Shown piece after piece: positions 1-7,737 of a DNA stretch of 11,981 nt. This DNA comes from Gammaproteobacteria bacterium (GTDB lineage: Bacteria > Pseudomonadota > Gammaproteobacteria > Tenderiales > Tenderiaceae): positions 1-11,981 of the forward strand of contig JALTMR010000414.1 in NCBI GenBank assembly GCA_027001525.1, read 5' to 3'. The translations under genes and the position numbers were made by a program. The notes under the pieces are model-generated. The model was not told where the DNA came from. It searched no databases and worked only from the letters and a program-made list of their open reading frames with translations. Every line of letters begins with the position of its first letter. Position 1 is the first letter of the stretch.

Positions 1-58
1 GGCGGGTGGTGAGTAGTGTGTTGGTTTTCTAAATATTGAGAGCAGGATTGAGCTTTAA

Positions 59-970
59 GTGCCCGCATTAGCATGGAAAAATGTGTTGTCGTTAGTGACC
101 GACGCCAATCCGAAGTTGGTCAATGGCATCAATGTGGTACTGGTGTTGATGTTGAGCTACAGCTTGGCACAGCTTACTTGGCGTTTGACTCCCGCGCCAG
201 AACCGATGCCTTTACCTCCTCAGGCAGTCTCTTCATCTGTATCTGGGCAGAGCGCAAATTTGACGGATCGGCGGGCCGCGCTGGTCAAACAGCTGCCTCA
301 GTGGCATCTGTTTGGGCAGGCCGACAGGGCCGTTGCGGCACCCGCTCAGGAAGAGATCCCGGAAACAAAGCTCAAGTTGACGCTGCGTGGTTTGCTGGCG
401 TCAGACAATCCGGATGAATCGTGGGCTATTGTGGCGGGTCCCTCGGGAAAGGAAGAGTTCTACAAGATTGGCGGCAAGAAGAAGTTACCGGGAAATGCCA
501 AATTAACAGAGATTCATGCGGATCGAATTGTGCTTGAGCGACGTGGTAAATATGAAACGCTACGACTGCCCAAGGAGTCGCTAAACCTTGCGCCTGCGAC
601 TCGTACGCGTAACGCGCGCGTGCCCCGGACGACGCGGAACAGTCGCCCCAGCGGCAGCAACATCAGTTTGAGAGAGTACCGCGATACGCTGTTAAATAAT
701 CCTGAGCAGGTGGCCGACCTAGTGACTATCGCGCCAGTGAGAAAACGGGGCCGGTTTGTGGGGTATAGCTTGCAGCCGGGTCGTGATGCCGAGTTTTTGC
801 GTCAGTACGGGCTACAGCCTGGCGACGTAGTGACCAGTGTGAACGGGGTCGCCCTGGATAGTCCGACAAAAGGTTTTGGCGTGCTTCGTGATTTAACTTC
901 TGCGACCAGTCTGGAAATTGAAATCGAGCGAAATGGCCGACGGCAGCACTTTTCTTTGCCGGTGAATTGA
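59..970 (+). CDS. gspC: T2SS inner-membrane linker protein GspC (PDZ-containing)
   Basis: 303 residues. GspC spans the inner membrane once and, through its periplasmic homology region (HR), contacts the N-terminal domains of the secretin GspD, joining platform to outer-membrane channel. Seen here: short cytoplasmic N-terminus, one hydrophobic helix at about 24-42, a Pro/Ser-rich stretch at 44-67, an HR domain at about 80-176 (begins near WHLFG, 82-86), an Arg-rich linker at 178-200, and a C-terminal PDZ domain at about 215-303 with the LQPGDVVTSVNG core (252-263). A PDZ end is the Vibrio/Klebsiella-type arrangement; Pseudomonas XcpP has a coiled coil instead. The GTG start is the first codon after an in-frame TAA (56-58); the AGGA at 44-47 is 11 bases away, rather far, and GTG at 83 is an alternative. 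First gene of the operon; its stop overlaps the gspD start by one base. Confidence 0.95.
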   Translation: MPALAWKNVLSLVTDANPKLVNGINVVLVLMLSYSLAQLTWRLTPAPEPMPLPPQAVSSSVSGQSANLTDRRAALVKQLPQWHLFGQADRAVAAPAQEEIPETKLKLTLRGLLASDNPDESWAIVAGPSGKEEFYKIGGKKKLPGNAKLTEIHADRIVLERRGKYETLRLPKESLNLAPATRTRNARVPRTTRNSRPSGSNISLREYRDTLLNNPEQVADLVTIAPVRKRGRFVGYSLQPGRDAEFLRQYGLQPGDVVTSVNGVALDSPTKGFGVLRDLTSATSLEIEIERNGRRQHFSLPVN

Positions 971-3012
971 TGAGGTTTTGTATAAGGATGAATCTGAGTA
1001 GGATGACTCATCGAAGTAGCGGCTATCGCAGGCCTTCCTGGTTGAGGGGGGTGATGGCTCTGGTGCTGACATTTGTGCTGCTGCCTCCAGTTCAGGCGCA
1101 GTCCAAAATTACCCTGAACCTGAAAGATGCGGATATTCAGACGGTGATCGCGACGGTATCCGAGTTTACCGGCAAAAATTTCATTATCGACCCGCGAGTA
1201 AAGGGCAAGGTCACCATCATCTCCTCCAAGCCCATGGACAAGGGCGAGGTCTATCAGACGTTTCTCTCCATCCTGGAAGTACACAATTATGCCGCCGTAC
1301 CGGCCGGTAAACTGATCAAGATTTTACCCGATGTGAACGCCAAGCAGTCCAGCACACCGGTGGTGACCGCAGCGTCGCCCGGTCATGGGGATGAGATGGT
1401 GACTCGTGTGATCGAGATTGAGAATGTCTCTGCCGCGCAGCTGGTGCCCATTCTGCGCCCCCTGGTTCCGCAGCAGGGGCACCTGGCCGCCTACGCTCCC
1501 AGCAACGTGTTGATCCTCTCCGATCGTGCCAATAATGTGGAGCGTTTGATTCGCATCATCAAACGGGTCGATGTGGCTTCGGTCAACGACGTTGAAGTTT
1601 TCCCCCTCAAACATGCCTCCGCCACTGAAGTGGTGCGGATACTGGAAACGCTGCGCCGGCAGAACAAACGCGACAGTAAATCCACAGACAGTTCAATGCT
1701 GGTGGCGGATGAACGCACCAACAGCATCCTCTTGTCTGGCGACAAGGCAGAGCGCCTGAACGTCAGAGCGCTCATCACTCATCTCGATACGCCGTTGGAG
1801 AGTACAGGTAATACCAAGGTGATCTACCTGCGCTACGCCGCTGCCAAAGATCTGGTGCCCGTCTTAACCGGGTTGGGTGAAAACGTTGAGAAAATGAAAA
1901 AAGGGGGAGGCAAAAACGCTGCCGCCGGTTCCATGCTGAACATCCAGGCTCATGAATCCACCAATGCCCTGGTGATTACTGCGGCACCGGATGTGATGCG
2001 CTCCCTTGAGGGGGTTATTCGCCAGCTGGACGTGCGCCGCGCTCAGGTGTTGGTGGAGGCGGTGATTGCGGAGATTTCACAAAACCGCCTGGCAGAACTG
2101 GGGGTGCAGTGGCTGTTTGACGGCACGCCCGGCGGCGATGGACCTGTGGGCGGTGTGACGTTTGCGGGCAATGCCAACTTATTGAATATCGCCGCCACGG
2201 CGGCTTCCGGGGCGGCCACCAGTGTCCCCTCTGTGGCGGGAGCCTTTATGGGGCTGGGGCGCTTCGACAGCCAGAATGTCAACTTTGCCATGTTGGTGAA
2301 TGCGCTGGAGGGGGATGGCAATACCAATATTCTCTCCAAGCCCACCATCGTCACGCTGGATAACGAAGAGGCCGAGATTGTGGTCGGCCAGAACGTGCCA
2401 TTTGTGACGGGCTCGTACAGCGCGACCGGAGGCAGCTCTTCACCCACAAACCCGTTTCAGACCATTAAGCGTGAAAATGTGGGCATCACCCTGAAGGTCA
2501 AACCGCAAATTAACGAAGGGGATGCCATCCGGCTCGACATCGAGCAGAAAGTGGATGACGTCGCCTCCAGCTCCGGCAGTGCCGCAGATCTGGTGACGAA
2601 TACACGCTCCATCAGCACCACCGTGATGATTGATGACGGTGGCTCCATCGCCCTGGGTGGCCTGATCAAGGACAGCCTGCGCGAGACGGAGCAGAAAGTG
2701 CCGGGCCTGGGTGATATTCCCTTTCTTGGGGCGCTGTTTCGCAATCGCAGTACGATTAAGGAAAAAACCAACCTGATGGTCTTTATCCACCCGACCATTT
2801 TGCGCGATGCGGCCACCACCACGCGCATGACCAGCAGCAAATACAACTTTATTCGTGCCCAGCAACTGGAGGCTCGTGAGCACGGTGTGGCGCTGATGGA
2901 AGATGATGTGGCCCCGGTGATGCCGACGTTTGAGGAGTTCATGCAGCTGCCCGCGCCGTTTGAAGAGACTCAGGTCGAACCGCCGGCAGATGAAACCGCA
3001 GACCAGCCCTGA
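970..3012 (+). CDS. gspD: T2SS outer-membrane secretin GspD
   Basis: About 680 residues, normal for the family. It forms the multimeric outer-membrane channel through which folded exoproteins leave. Domains in order: signal peptide about 1-43 (hydrophobic core VMALVLTFVLL, cleavage probably after VQA), N0 about 45-115 (with the DPRVKGKVTI motif), N1 about 142-203, N2 about 208-275, N3 about 281-352, the secretin beta-barrel domain from AQVLVEAVIAEIS (about 358) through VPGLGDIPFLGALF (577-590), then a C-terminal S-domain-like stretch (about 620-665) that in relatives binds a pilotin lipoprotein. No pilotin gene is nearby. The start is uncertain: TTG 967, ATG 970, ATG 988 and ATG 1003 are all in frame and none has an ideally spaced ribosome site. 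ATG 970 is chosen because it overlaps the gspC stop (TGATG), suggesting coupling. All choices keep a signal peptide. Confidence 0.96.
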   Translation: MRFCIRMNLSRMTHRSSGYRRPSWLRGVMALVLTFVLLPPVQAQSKITLNLKDADIQTVIATVSEFTGKNFIIDPRVKGKVTIISSKPMDKGEVYQTFLSILEVHNYAAVPAGKLIKILPDVNAKQSSTPVVTAASPGHGDEMVTRVIEIENVSAAQLVPILRPLVPQQGHLAAYAPSNVLILSDRANNVERLIRIIKRVDVASVNDVEVFPLKHASATEVVRILETLRRQNKRDSKSTDSSMLVADERTNSILLSGDKAERLNVRALITHLDTPLESTGNTKVIYLRYAAAKDLVPVLTGLGENVEKMKKGGGKNAAAGSMLNIQAHESTNALVITAAPDVMRSLEGVIRQLDVRRAQVLVEAVIAEISQNRLAELGVQWLFDGTPGGDGPVGGVTFAGNANLLNIAATAASGAATSVPSVAGAFMGLGRFDSQNVNFAMLVNALEGDGNTNILSKPTIVTLDNEEAEIVVGQNVPFVTGSYSATGGSSSPTNPFQTIKRENVGITLKVKPQINEGDAIRLDIEQKVDDVASSSGSAADLVTNTRSISTTVMIDDGGSIALGGLIKDSLRETEQKVPGLGDIPFLGALFRNRSTIKEKTNLMVFIHPTILRDAATTTRMTSSKYNFIRAQQLEAREHGVALMEDDVAPVMPTFEEFMQLPAPFEETQVEPPADETADQP

Positions 3013-3016
3013 GCCG

Positions 3017-4540
3017 ATGGCCACCGAACTGATGCACAGTGACGTTCAAGCGCTGCCCGAGACGGCTCGCCCGGCGCGTCTGCCCTTTAGCTTTGCCAAG
3101 CGACACGGCGTGCTGCTCAACAGTATTGCCGATGACAAGGTCAGCCTGACCTGCCGACGTGGTGCCAGCGCCATGAGTCTGGCCGAGGTTCGGCGCTACT
3201 TCGGCATGCCGCTGGAGATACGGTGGCTGGATGTCAGTGAGTTTGATCGTCTGTTGCAGCAAAACTACGAGAGTGGTTCTGCCGAAGCGATGGATATGAT
3301 TGACGGCTTCGGTGATGAGGGGGATCTCTCTCGCATCGCAGAGGAGTTGCAAGAGCCTGAAGATCTGCTTGAAAGCGAAGACGACGCACCGATTATCCGT
3401 CTTCTCAATGCGCTGCTAACCCAGGCCATCAAGGAAGGGGCGTCGGATGTTCACCTCGACACCTACGAAGGGCGCATGGTGGTGCGTTTTCGTGTTGACG
3501 GGGTACTGCGAGAGATCATCGAGCCCCAGCGGGCGATTGCGCCGTTACTGATTTCTCGCCTCAAGGTCATGTCCCAACTCGATATTGCTGAAAAACGGTT
3601 GCCCCAGGATGGCCGCATCTCGCTGCGTATCGCCGGTCGCCCGGTGGACGTGCGCGTCTCGACACTGCCGGTTGGTCAGGGTAACGAGCGGGTGGTACTG
3701 CGTTTGCTGGATAAGCAGGCTGGCCGTCTGGACCTCTCCCATCTGGGGATGGAGGCGGAGGCGATGGCGCGCCTGGACCACCTGATTCAGCGCCCCCACG
3801 GAATCATCCTGGTCACCGGGCCAACGGGCTCGGGCAAGACCACCACGCTTTACGCGGGCCTGGGCCGATTGAATGACTCCAAGCGCAATATTATGACGGT
3901 GGAAGACCCCATCGAGTACTACATCGACGGCATCAGCCAGACGGCGGTCAACTCCAAGGTGGAGATGACATTTGCCCGTGGCCTGCGTGCCATCTTGCGT
4001 CAGGATCCCGATGTGGTGATGGTGGGGGAAATTCGTGATCTGGAGACGGCGGAGATTGCCGTACAAGCCTCCCTCACCGGTCATATGGTGCTCTCCACCC
4101 TGCACACCAATACCGCCGTGGGGGCTGTGACCCGTCTGCGGGACATGGGCGTGGAGCCTTTTCTGCTCTCCTCCAGCTTGATCGGTGTGTTGGCCCAGCG
4201 CCTGGTGCGGCTACTGTGCCGGCACTGCAAGCAGCCCCATCAGGCGACGCCGAGTGAATGCGAAAGCTTTGGCTGGAATCCCGATCAAGCCCCGACGCTC
4301 TGTGTGCCCGTCGGCTGTCCGGAGTGCAGTCAGTCAGGTTACCTGGGGCGTACCGGCATCTACGAGTTCGTGCCTGTGGATGAATCGCTTCAGGCCATGA
4401 TCCACGATGGCGCGGGTGAGCACGAGATGGAACTCTATGCCCGTACCCAGGTGCCGGGTATTCGGGACGATGGCTTACGGCGCGTCCTCAATGGCGAGAC
4501 CTCGTTGGAAGAGGTGCTGCGCGTGACGCGTAGCGGCTGA
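3017..4540 (+). CDS. gspE: T2SS cytoplasmic secretion ATPase GspE
   Basis: 507 residues. A hexameric ATPase on the cytoplasmic face, held by GspL, that powers pseudopilus assembly. Seen: the family N-terminal motif RLPFSFAKRH from residue 21, an Asp box region GASDVHLD (141-148), Walker A GPTGSGKTT (268-276), Walker B region ending VMVGEIRD with the catalytic Glu at 338, a His box GHMVLSTLHTN (355-365), and a zinc-binding tetracysteine module Cys401/404 and Cys434/437 (CxxC-x29-CxxC), characteristic of GspE. The frame is open from TTG 2930 and ATG 2990, but ATG 3017 puts the RLPFSF motif at the position seen in Vibrio EpsE-like proteins and lies 4 bases after the gspD stop, so it is preferred. 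ATG 2990 (23-base overlap with gspD) remains possible; no strong ribosome site decides it. Confidence 0.96.
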   Translation: MATELMHSDVQALPETARPARLPFSFAKRHGVLLNSIADDKVSLTCRRGASAMSLAEVRRYFGMPLEIRWLDVSEFDRLLQQNYESGSAEAMDMIDGFGDEGDLSRIAEELQEPEDLLESEDDAPIIRLLNALLTQAIKEGASDVHLDTYEGRMVVRFRVDGVLREIIEPQRAIAPLLISRLKVMSQLDIAEKRLPQDGRISLRIAGRPVDVRVSTLPVGQGNERVVLRLLDKQAGRLDLSHLGMEAEAMARLDHLIQRPHGIILVTGPTGSGKTTTLYAGLGRLNDSKRNIMTVEDPIEYYIDGISQTAVNSKVEMTFARGLRAILRQDPDVVMVGEIRDLETAEIAVQASLTGHMVLSTLHTNTAVGAVTRLRDMGVEPFLLSSSLIGVLAQRLVRLLCRHCKQPHQATPSECESFGWNPDQAPTLCVPVGCPECSQSGYLGRTGIYEFVPVDESLQAMIHDGAGEHEMELYARTQVPGIRDDGLRRVLNGETSLEEVLRVTRSG

Positions 4541-4560
4541 TGACAGAGGAACTTGCATAG
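4540..4560 (+). other. Six-codon open frame between gspE and gspF
   Basis: An ATG overlapping the gspE stop (TGATG) opens a frame reading MTEELA and ends at TAG (4558-4560), three bases before the gspF ATG and in the same reading frame. The purine-rich AGAGGA (4545-4550), the only good ribosome-site match here, lies inside it, 13 bases from the gspF ATG, which is longer than usual. It could relay ribosomes from gspE to gspF, be a relic of a longer GspF N-terminus cut by an amber codon, or be chance. Reported as an arrangement, not as a proven peptide. Confidence 0.3.
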
Positions 4561-4563
4561 GCC

Positions 4564-5787
4564 ATGGGAGCTTTTGAATACACAGCCCTGGACGATAACG
4601 GGCGCCAGAAAAAGGGCGTTCTGGAGGCGGATACGCCGCGCCAGATCCGCCAGCAGCTGCGTGACAAGGGGTGGGCACCGCTTAACGTGGTCGAGGTCAA
4701 ACAGCGGGAGTCCGGCGCCGGCAAGCGCGCCTCCTTTGGTCGTAGCCGTGGCAGTTTGAGCGCCGCGGACCAGGCGTTGGTGACCCGGCAGCTGGCGACT
4801 CTGGTGCGGGTGGGGACGCCGATCGACGAGGCCTTGCAGGCCGTCTCTCGCCAGAGTGAAAAGCCGCGCGTGACCAATATCATGCTGGCGATACGGGCCA
4901 AGGTGAAAGAGGGTCATCCGCTGGCGGTGGCTATGGGCGATTTCCCCAACGCTTTTGATGATCTCTTCCGCGCCACGGTCTCTGCGGGTGAGCAGTCCGG
5001 TCATCTTGACGGTGTCCTGGAGCGTTTGGCGGACTACACCGAGACCCGCCAGGCGCTGCGGGCCAAATTTCAACTGGCGCTGATCTACCCGGTGCTTATC
5101 GCTCTGGTGGCGGTAGGGGTGGTGATCGGCCTGCTCACCTACGTGGTGCCCAAGGTGGTAGGGGTTTTTGCCAACTCCGGCCAGGAGTTACCGGCGTTGA
5201 CGCAAGGCCTGATTGCTGTCAGTGACACCTTGCAAGTGCTGTGGCCTTTTCTCCTTGGCGGCGGCATTATTGCTGCCGTGAGTGCCAGCTACCTGCTGAA
5301 AATGGATGGCCCCCGCCGGGCGCTGCATCTATTCCTGCTGCGGTTGCCGTTAATTTCGCGGCTCATTAAGGGCATGAACTCCGCCCGCTTTGCTCGCACC
5401 CTGAGTATTCTGGTGGGCAGTGGTGTCCCAGTGTTGCAGGCCATGCAGATCTCCGCCGAGGTGATCTCCAATCTGCCCATGCGCAGCGCTGTGGAAGACG
5501 CTGCCGCGCGGGTGCGCGAGGGTGGCAGCATCTCCAAATCGCTGGAAGCCAGCGGCTATTTTCCGCCGATGACGGTGCACCTCATTGCCAGCGGCGAAAG
5601 CAGCGGTAATCTGGACGAAATGCTGGAGCGTGCTGCCAGCGCTCAGGAGCGAGAGCTGGAGACCATGCTGGGCGTGTTGATGGGCGTTTTCGAGCCGGTC
5701 ATGATCCTGGTGATGGGGGCGGTGGTGCTGGTCATTGTGATGGCCATCCTGCAGCCCATTATCGAAATGAATCAATTGGTTAAATAG
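4564..5787 (+). CDS. gspF: T2SS inner-membrane platform protein GspF
   Basis: 407 residues, the usual family length. GspF is the polytopic core of the inner-membrane platform, contacting GspE and GspL and thought to help insert pseudopilins into the growing pseudopilus. It starts with the typical MGAFEYTALDDNGRQKKG N-terminus, followed by two repeated cytoplasmic helical GspF domains (about 70-190 and 273-395). Three membrane helices are visible at about 171-194, 226-245 and 376-399; the last is a long hydrophobic run after MLGVLMGVFEP. The ATG lies 23 bases after the gspE stop, one of the larger gaps in the operon, and its best Shine-Dalgarno match is 13 bases away. Identity is clear from the N-terminus and the repeated-domain layout. 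Confidence 0.96.
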   Translation: MGAFEYTALDDNGRQKKGVLEADTPRQIRQQLRDKGWAPLNVVEVKQRESGAGKRASFGRSRGSLSAADQALVTRQLATLVRVGTPIDEALQAVSRQSEKPRVTNIMLAIRAKVKEGHPLAVAMGDFPNAFDDLFRATVSAGEQSGHLDGVLERLADYTETRQALRAKFQLALIYPVLIALVAVGVVIGLLTYVVPKVVGVFANSGQELPALTQGLIAVSDTLQVLWPFLLGGGIIAAVSASYLLKMDGPRRALHLFLLRLPLISRLIKGMNSARFARTLSILVGSGVPVLQAMQISAEVISNLPMRSAVEDAAARVREGGSISKSLEASGYFPPMTVHLIASGESSGNLDEMLERAASAQERELETMLGVLMGVFEPVMILVMGAVVLVIVMAILQPIIEMNQLVK

Positions 5788-5789
5788 GA
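5786..5789 (+). promoter_or_regulatory. Ribosome binding site deciding the gspG start
   Basis: AGGA overlapping the end of the gspF stop codon lies 10 bases before ATG 5800 but only one base before the alternative GTG 5791. The spacing selects ATG 5800 as the gspG start. Confidence 0.6.
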
Positions 5790-5799
5790 AGTGAGCAAT

Positions 5800-6234
5800 A
5801 TGAAAGGCAATGGGAAAATTGCAAAACAGGCGGGTTTTACCCTGATCGAGATTATGGTGGTGCTCGTCATCATCGGCATATTGGCAGCCTTTATCGCGCC
5901 GAAACTGACCGACCAGGCGGAAGGGGCAAAAGTAACGGCGGCCAAGCACGATGTCACCCGGCTGAAGGCGGCCATGGATATGTACCGGCTGCAAATTGGT
6001 GCCTACCCTTCGACGGGTGAGGGTCTGCGTGCGCTGGTGGACAAACCCGCCGATGCGCCGGCCTGGAAAGAGGGAGGCTATATCGACAACCTGCCCAAAG
6101 ATCCCTGGGGCAATGATTATCAATACCTTAATCCAGGCGTTCACGGCACCATCGATATCTTCAGCTATGGCGCAGATGGCCAGCCCGGGGGCGAAGGCTC
6201 CAATGCTGATGTAGGCAACTGGACTGACGATTAA
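5800..6234 (+). CDS. gspG: T2SS major pseudopilin GspG
   Basis: 144-residue precursor, a typical length. GspG polymerises into the periplasmic pseudopilus that acts as piston or screw. A 12-residue basic leader ends in Gly12; prepilin peptidase should cut between G12 and F13, giving a mature N-terminus FTLIE with the essential Glu at mature position 5, then a hydrophobic helix to about residue 36 (ending AAFIAPKL). The C-terminal half has the family DPWGNDYQYLNPG segment and a final loop with Asp126 and Asp137, the region that binds calcium in PulG/EpsG relatives. No cysteines are present, as usual for GspG. ATG 5800 is chosen over GTG 5791 on ribosome-site spacing. The cognate peptidase gene is not in this window. 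Confidence 0.96.
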   Translation: MKGNGKIAKQAGFTLIEIMVVLVIIGILAAFIAPKLTDQAEGAKVTAAKHDVTRLKAAMDMYRLQIGAYPSTGEGLRALVDKPADAPAWKEGGYIDNLPKDPWGNDYQYLNPGVHGTIDIFSYGADGQPGGEGSNADVGNWTDD

Positions 6235-6237
6235 GGG
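6233..6237 (+). promoter_or_regulatory. Ribosome binding site of gspH
   Basis: AAGGG overlapping the gspG TAA stop lies 8 bases before GTG 6246. This supports GTG as the gspH start, since no ATG lies before the prepilin cleavage site. Confidence 0.55.
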
Positions 6238-6245
6238 CCGCTGTT

Positions 6246-6767
6246 GTGATTCCCGTCGCCACCCGTGCTCGCCAGCAGGGCTTTACCCTGTTGGAAATCA
6301 TGGTGGTGCTGGTGATCATCGGTATTTTCGTCAGTCTGGCCACAATGAGTTTGCGGGGCCCAGATCGGGCTGGCTTCCTGGAAGAGGAGGCTAACCGCCT
6401 CCGCGCCCTGATCGAGATGGCTGCGGAAGAGTCCGTCTTGCAGTATCAGGAGATTGTGCTCGACCTGAAACCTCACTCGTATGAGTTTATGGTGCTGAAG
6501 GAGGGCAAACGTTTTCCCTTTGAAGGTGATGAGATGTTCCGGTTGCGCGAGTTGCCCGACGATATTGAGCTCAACGCCATCGTCGAGGGTGAGACTATGC
6601 AGTCGCTGTTCTTTGACGGCGAAAAAACCTCGCAAATCCTCCTGCTCTCCAGTGGCGAAATGAGTCCGTTTGAAATCACCATGCAGTTGCGTGATGGCCC
6701 TGCTTACCGTCTCGAAGGCAGCCTCACCGGAAATCTGGTGCTGGAAGGCCCGTTGGAGTCACTCTAG
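6246..6767 (+). CDS. gspH: T2SS minor pseudopilin GspH
   Basis: 173 residues. GspH is a minor pseudopilin thought to link the GspI-J-K tip complex to the GspG shaft. Leader of 12 residues (MIPVATRARQQG), predicted cut before Phe13, mature start FTLLE with Glu at mature position 5, then a hydrophobic helix to about residue 37. The remainder is a predicted beta-rich globular domain with no further recognisable motif; order in the operon (between G and I) and length settle the assignment. The start is GTG with a well-spaced ribosome site overlapping the gspG stop. Its TAG stop shares one base with the gspI GTG start. Confidence 0.92.
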   Translation: MIPVATRARQQGFTLLEIMVVLVIIGIFVSLATMSLRGPDRAGFLEEEANRLRALIEMAAEESVLQYQEIVLDLKPHSYEFMVLKEGKRFPFEGDEMFRLRELPDDIELNAIVEGETMQSLFFDGEKTSQILLLSSGEMSPFEITMQLRDGPAYRLEGSLTGNLVLEGPLESL

Positions 6768-7147
6768 TGAAGCGCCGGCAAAAGGGGTTTACCCTGCTAG
6801 AAATGGTGGTGGCACTGGGCATCGTCGCCGTGGCCCTTAGTGCGGCCATGAAGGGGGTGGGGAGCTACATCTCCAACGCCGGACATCTCCGTGACATGAC
6901 CATGGCTCACTGGGTTGCCAGCAACCAGGTGACCGAACTCCAGCTCAGCAAAAAGTGGCCATCCGTGGGCACAACGTTGAAGGGGACGGCCGAGATGGGG
7001 GGCATCGAGTGGTACTGGACCATCACCGTCTCCGAGCCCCCTGCCCCGGATGATCGCCTGCGTCTGCTTGATGTTGCGGTAGCGCCGGAGCGTGACCACG
7101 ACCTGGTCACGGCGACCCTGGTTGCATTTCTCGGCAAGCCCACATGA
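6767..7147 (+). CDS. gspI: T2SS minor pseudopilin GspI
   Basis: 126 residues, typical for this small minor pseudopilin, which with GspJ and GspK forms the pseudopilus tip and starts assembly. Short leader MKRRQKG (7 residues), cut before Phe8, mature start FTLLE with Glu5, hydrophobic helix to about 28. The body contains the family-like segment HWVASNQVTELQL (about 48-60) and the GIEWYW strand (78-83). Start is GTG 6767, sharing a base with the gspH TAG stop (TAGTG), with GGAG at 6755-6758 spaced 8 bases away. The gspJ start overlaps its stop by four bases. Confidence 0.93.
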   Translation: MKRRQKGFTLLEMVVALGIVAVALSAAMKGVGSYISNAGHLRDMTMAHWVASNQVTELQLSKKWPSVGTTLKGTAEMGGIEWYWTITVSEPPAPDDRLRLLDVAVAPERDHDLVTATLVAFLGKPT

Positions 7148-7737
7148 GGACGAAAGGTTTTACCCTGCTGGAGCTGATCATCGCCATCGCGATTTTTGCG
7201 CTGATCTCCGCCATGACCTACCCCAGCATGATCCAGATACTCGATCTGGGTAATCAGGCGCAGCAGCAGGCTGATCGCCTGACCGAGCTGCAGAAGGCGA
7301 TGACCATTATCGCCCGCGATGTTCGCCAGATCGTTGATCGCCCCGTGCGTGACAGCTTTGGCAGTGAAGAGAAAGCCGTGGTGGGTGGTACCGGCAGCAC
7401 TGCAGTGCTGGCGTTTAGCCGCAGCGGTTGGCGTAACCCCGTGGGCATGGCTCGCCCCCATCTTCAGCGGGTTGCCTATCTACTGGCGGATGAGACGCTT
7501 ATTCGCCAGAGCTGGTATGTACTGGACCGGGCCTCGGATACCCTGGCCTCAGAGCAGCCACTGATGGGCGAGGTCAAGGCAGTGGAGGTTCGTTTTATGG
7601 ACGATGCAGGCAAATGGCAGGATTTCTGGCCGCCGGTAGATCCAGCCAAACCGCCACTTCCTCAGGCCATTGGCATCGCTGTTGAGCTGGAAGACTGGGG
7701 CCGCATCAACCGCGTTTTCCGGATTGTCCACTCATGA
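7144..7737 (+). CDS. gspJ: T2SS minor pseudopilin GspJ
   Basis: 197 residues, normal for GspJ, a tip-complex minor pseudopilin. Very short leader MRTKG, cut before Phe6, mature start FTLLE with Glu5, hydrophobic helix to about residue 27 (ELIIAIAIFALISAM). Typical GspJ features follow: the helix MTIIARDVRQIVDRPVRD (about 53-70), the RSGWRNP segment (about 93-99) and the strand AVEVRFMDDAGKWQDFWPP (about 146-164). The ATG overlaps the gspI stop as ATGA, and no strong ribosome site is present, so translation is probably coupled. Its stop overlaps the gspK start in the same way. Confidence 0.94.
   Translation: MRTKGFTLLELIIAIAIFALISAMTYPSMIQILDLGNQAQQQADRLTELQKAMTIIARDVRQIVDRPVRDSFGSEEKAVVGGTGSTAVLAFSRSGWRNPVGMARPHLQRVAYLLADETLIRQSWYVLDRASDTLASEQPLMGEVKAVEVRFMDDAGKWQDFWPPVDPAKPPLPQAIGIAVELEDWGRINRVFRIVHS

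Noticed and set aside
1..58. Promoter or upstream gene tail before gspC
   Set aside because: TTGGTT at 21-26 resembles a -35 box but no acceptable -10 follows at 16-18 bases. A short open frame ending at TAA 30-32 is too short to judge.
73..417. 114-residue + strand frame overlapping gspC in another frame
   Set aside because: It is out of frame with the clear GspC protein, shows no domain and has a composition typical of a shifted frame.
2930..3016. Longer gspE beginning at TTG 2930 or ATG 2990
   Set aside because: This would overlap gspD by 83 or 23 bases and place the N-terminal RLPFSF motif unusually far in. No ribosome site favours them, though ATG 2990 is not excluded.
2440..3024. 194-residue open frame on the - strand inside gspD
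   Set aside because: It lies wholly opposite a clear secretin gene, shows no recognisable domain and is rich in His, Arg and Gln as expected of antisense shadows. The same applies to long - strand frames at 3545-4105, 4435-5073, 5350-6144 and 10327-11175.
5791..5799. GTG 5791 as gspG start
   Set aside because: The ribosome site is only one base before it, while ATG 5800 has normal spacing and a normal leader length.
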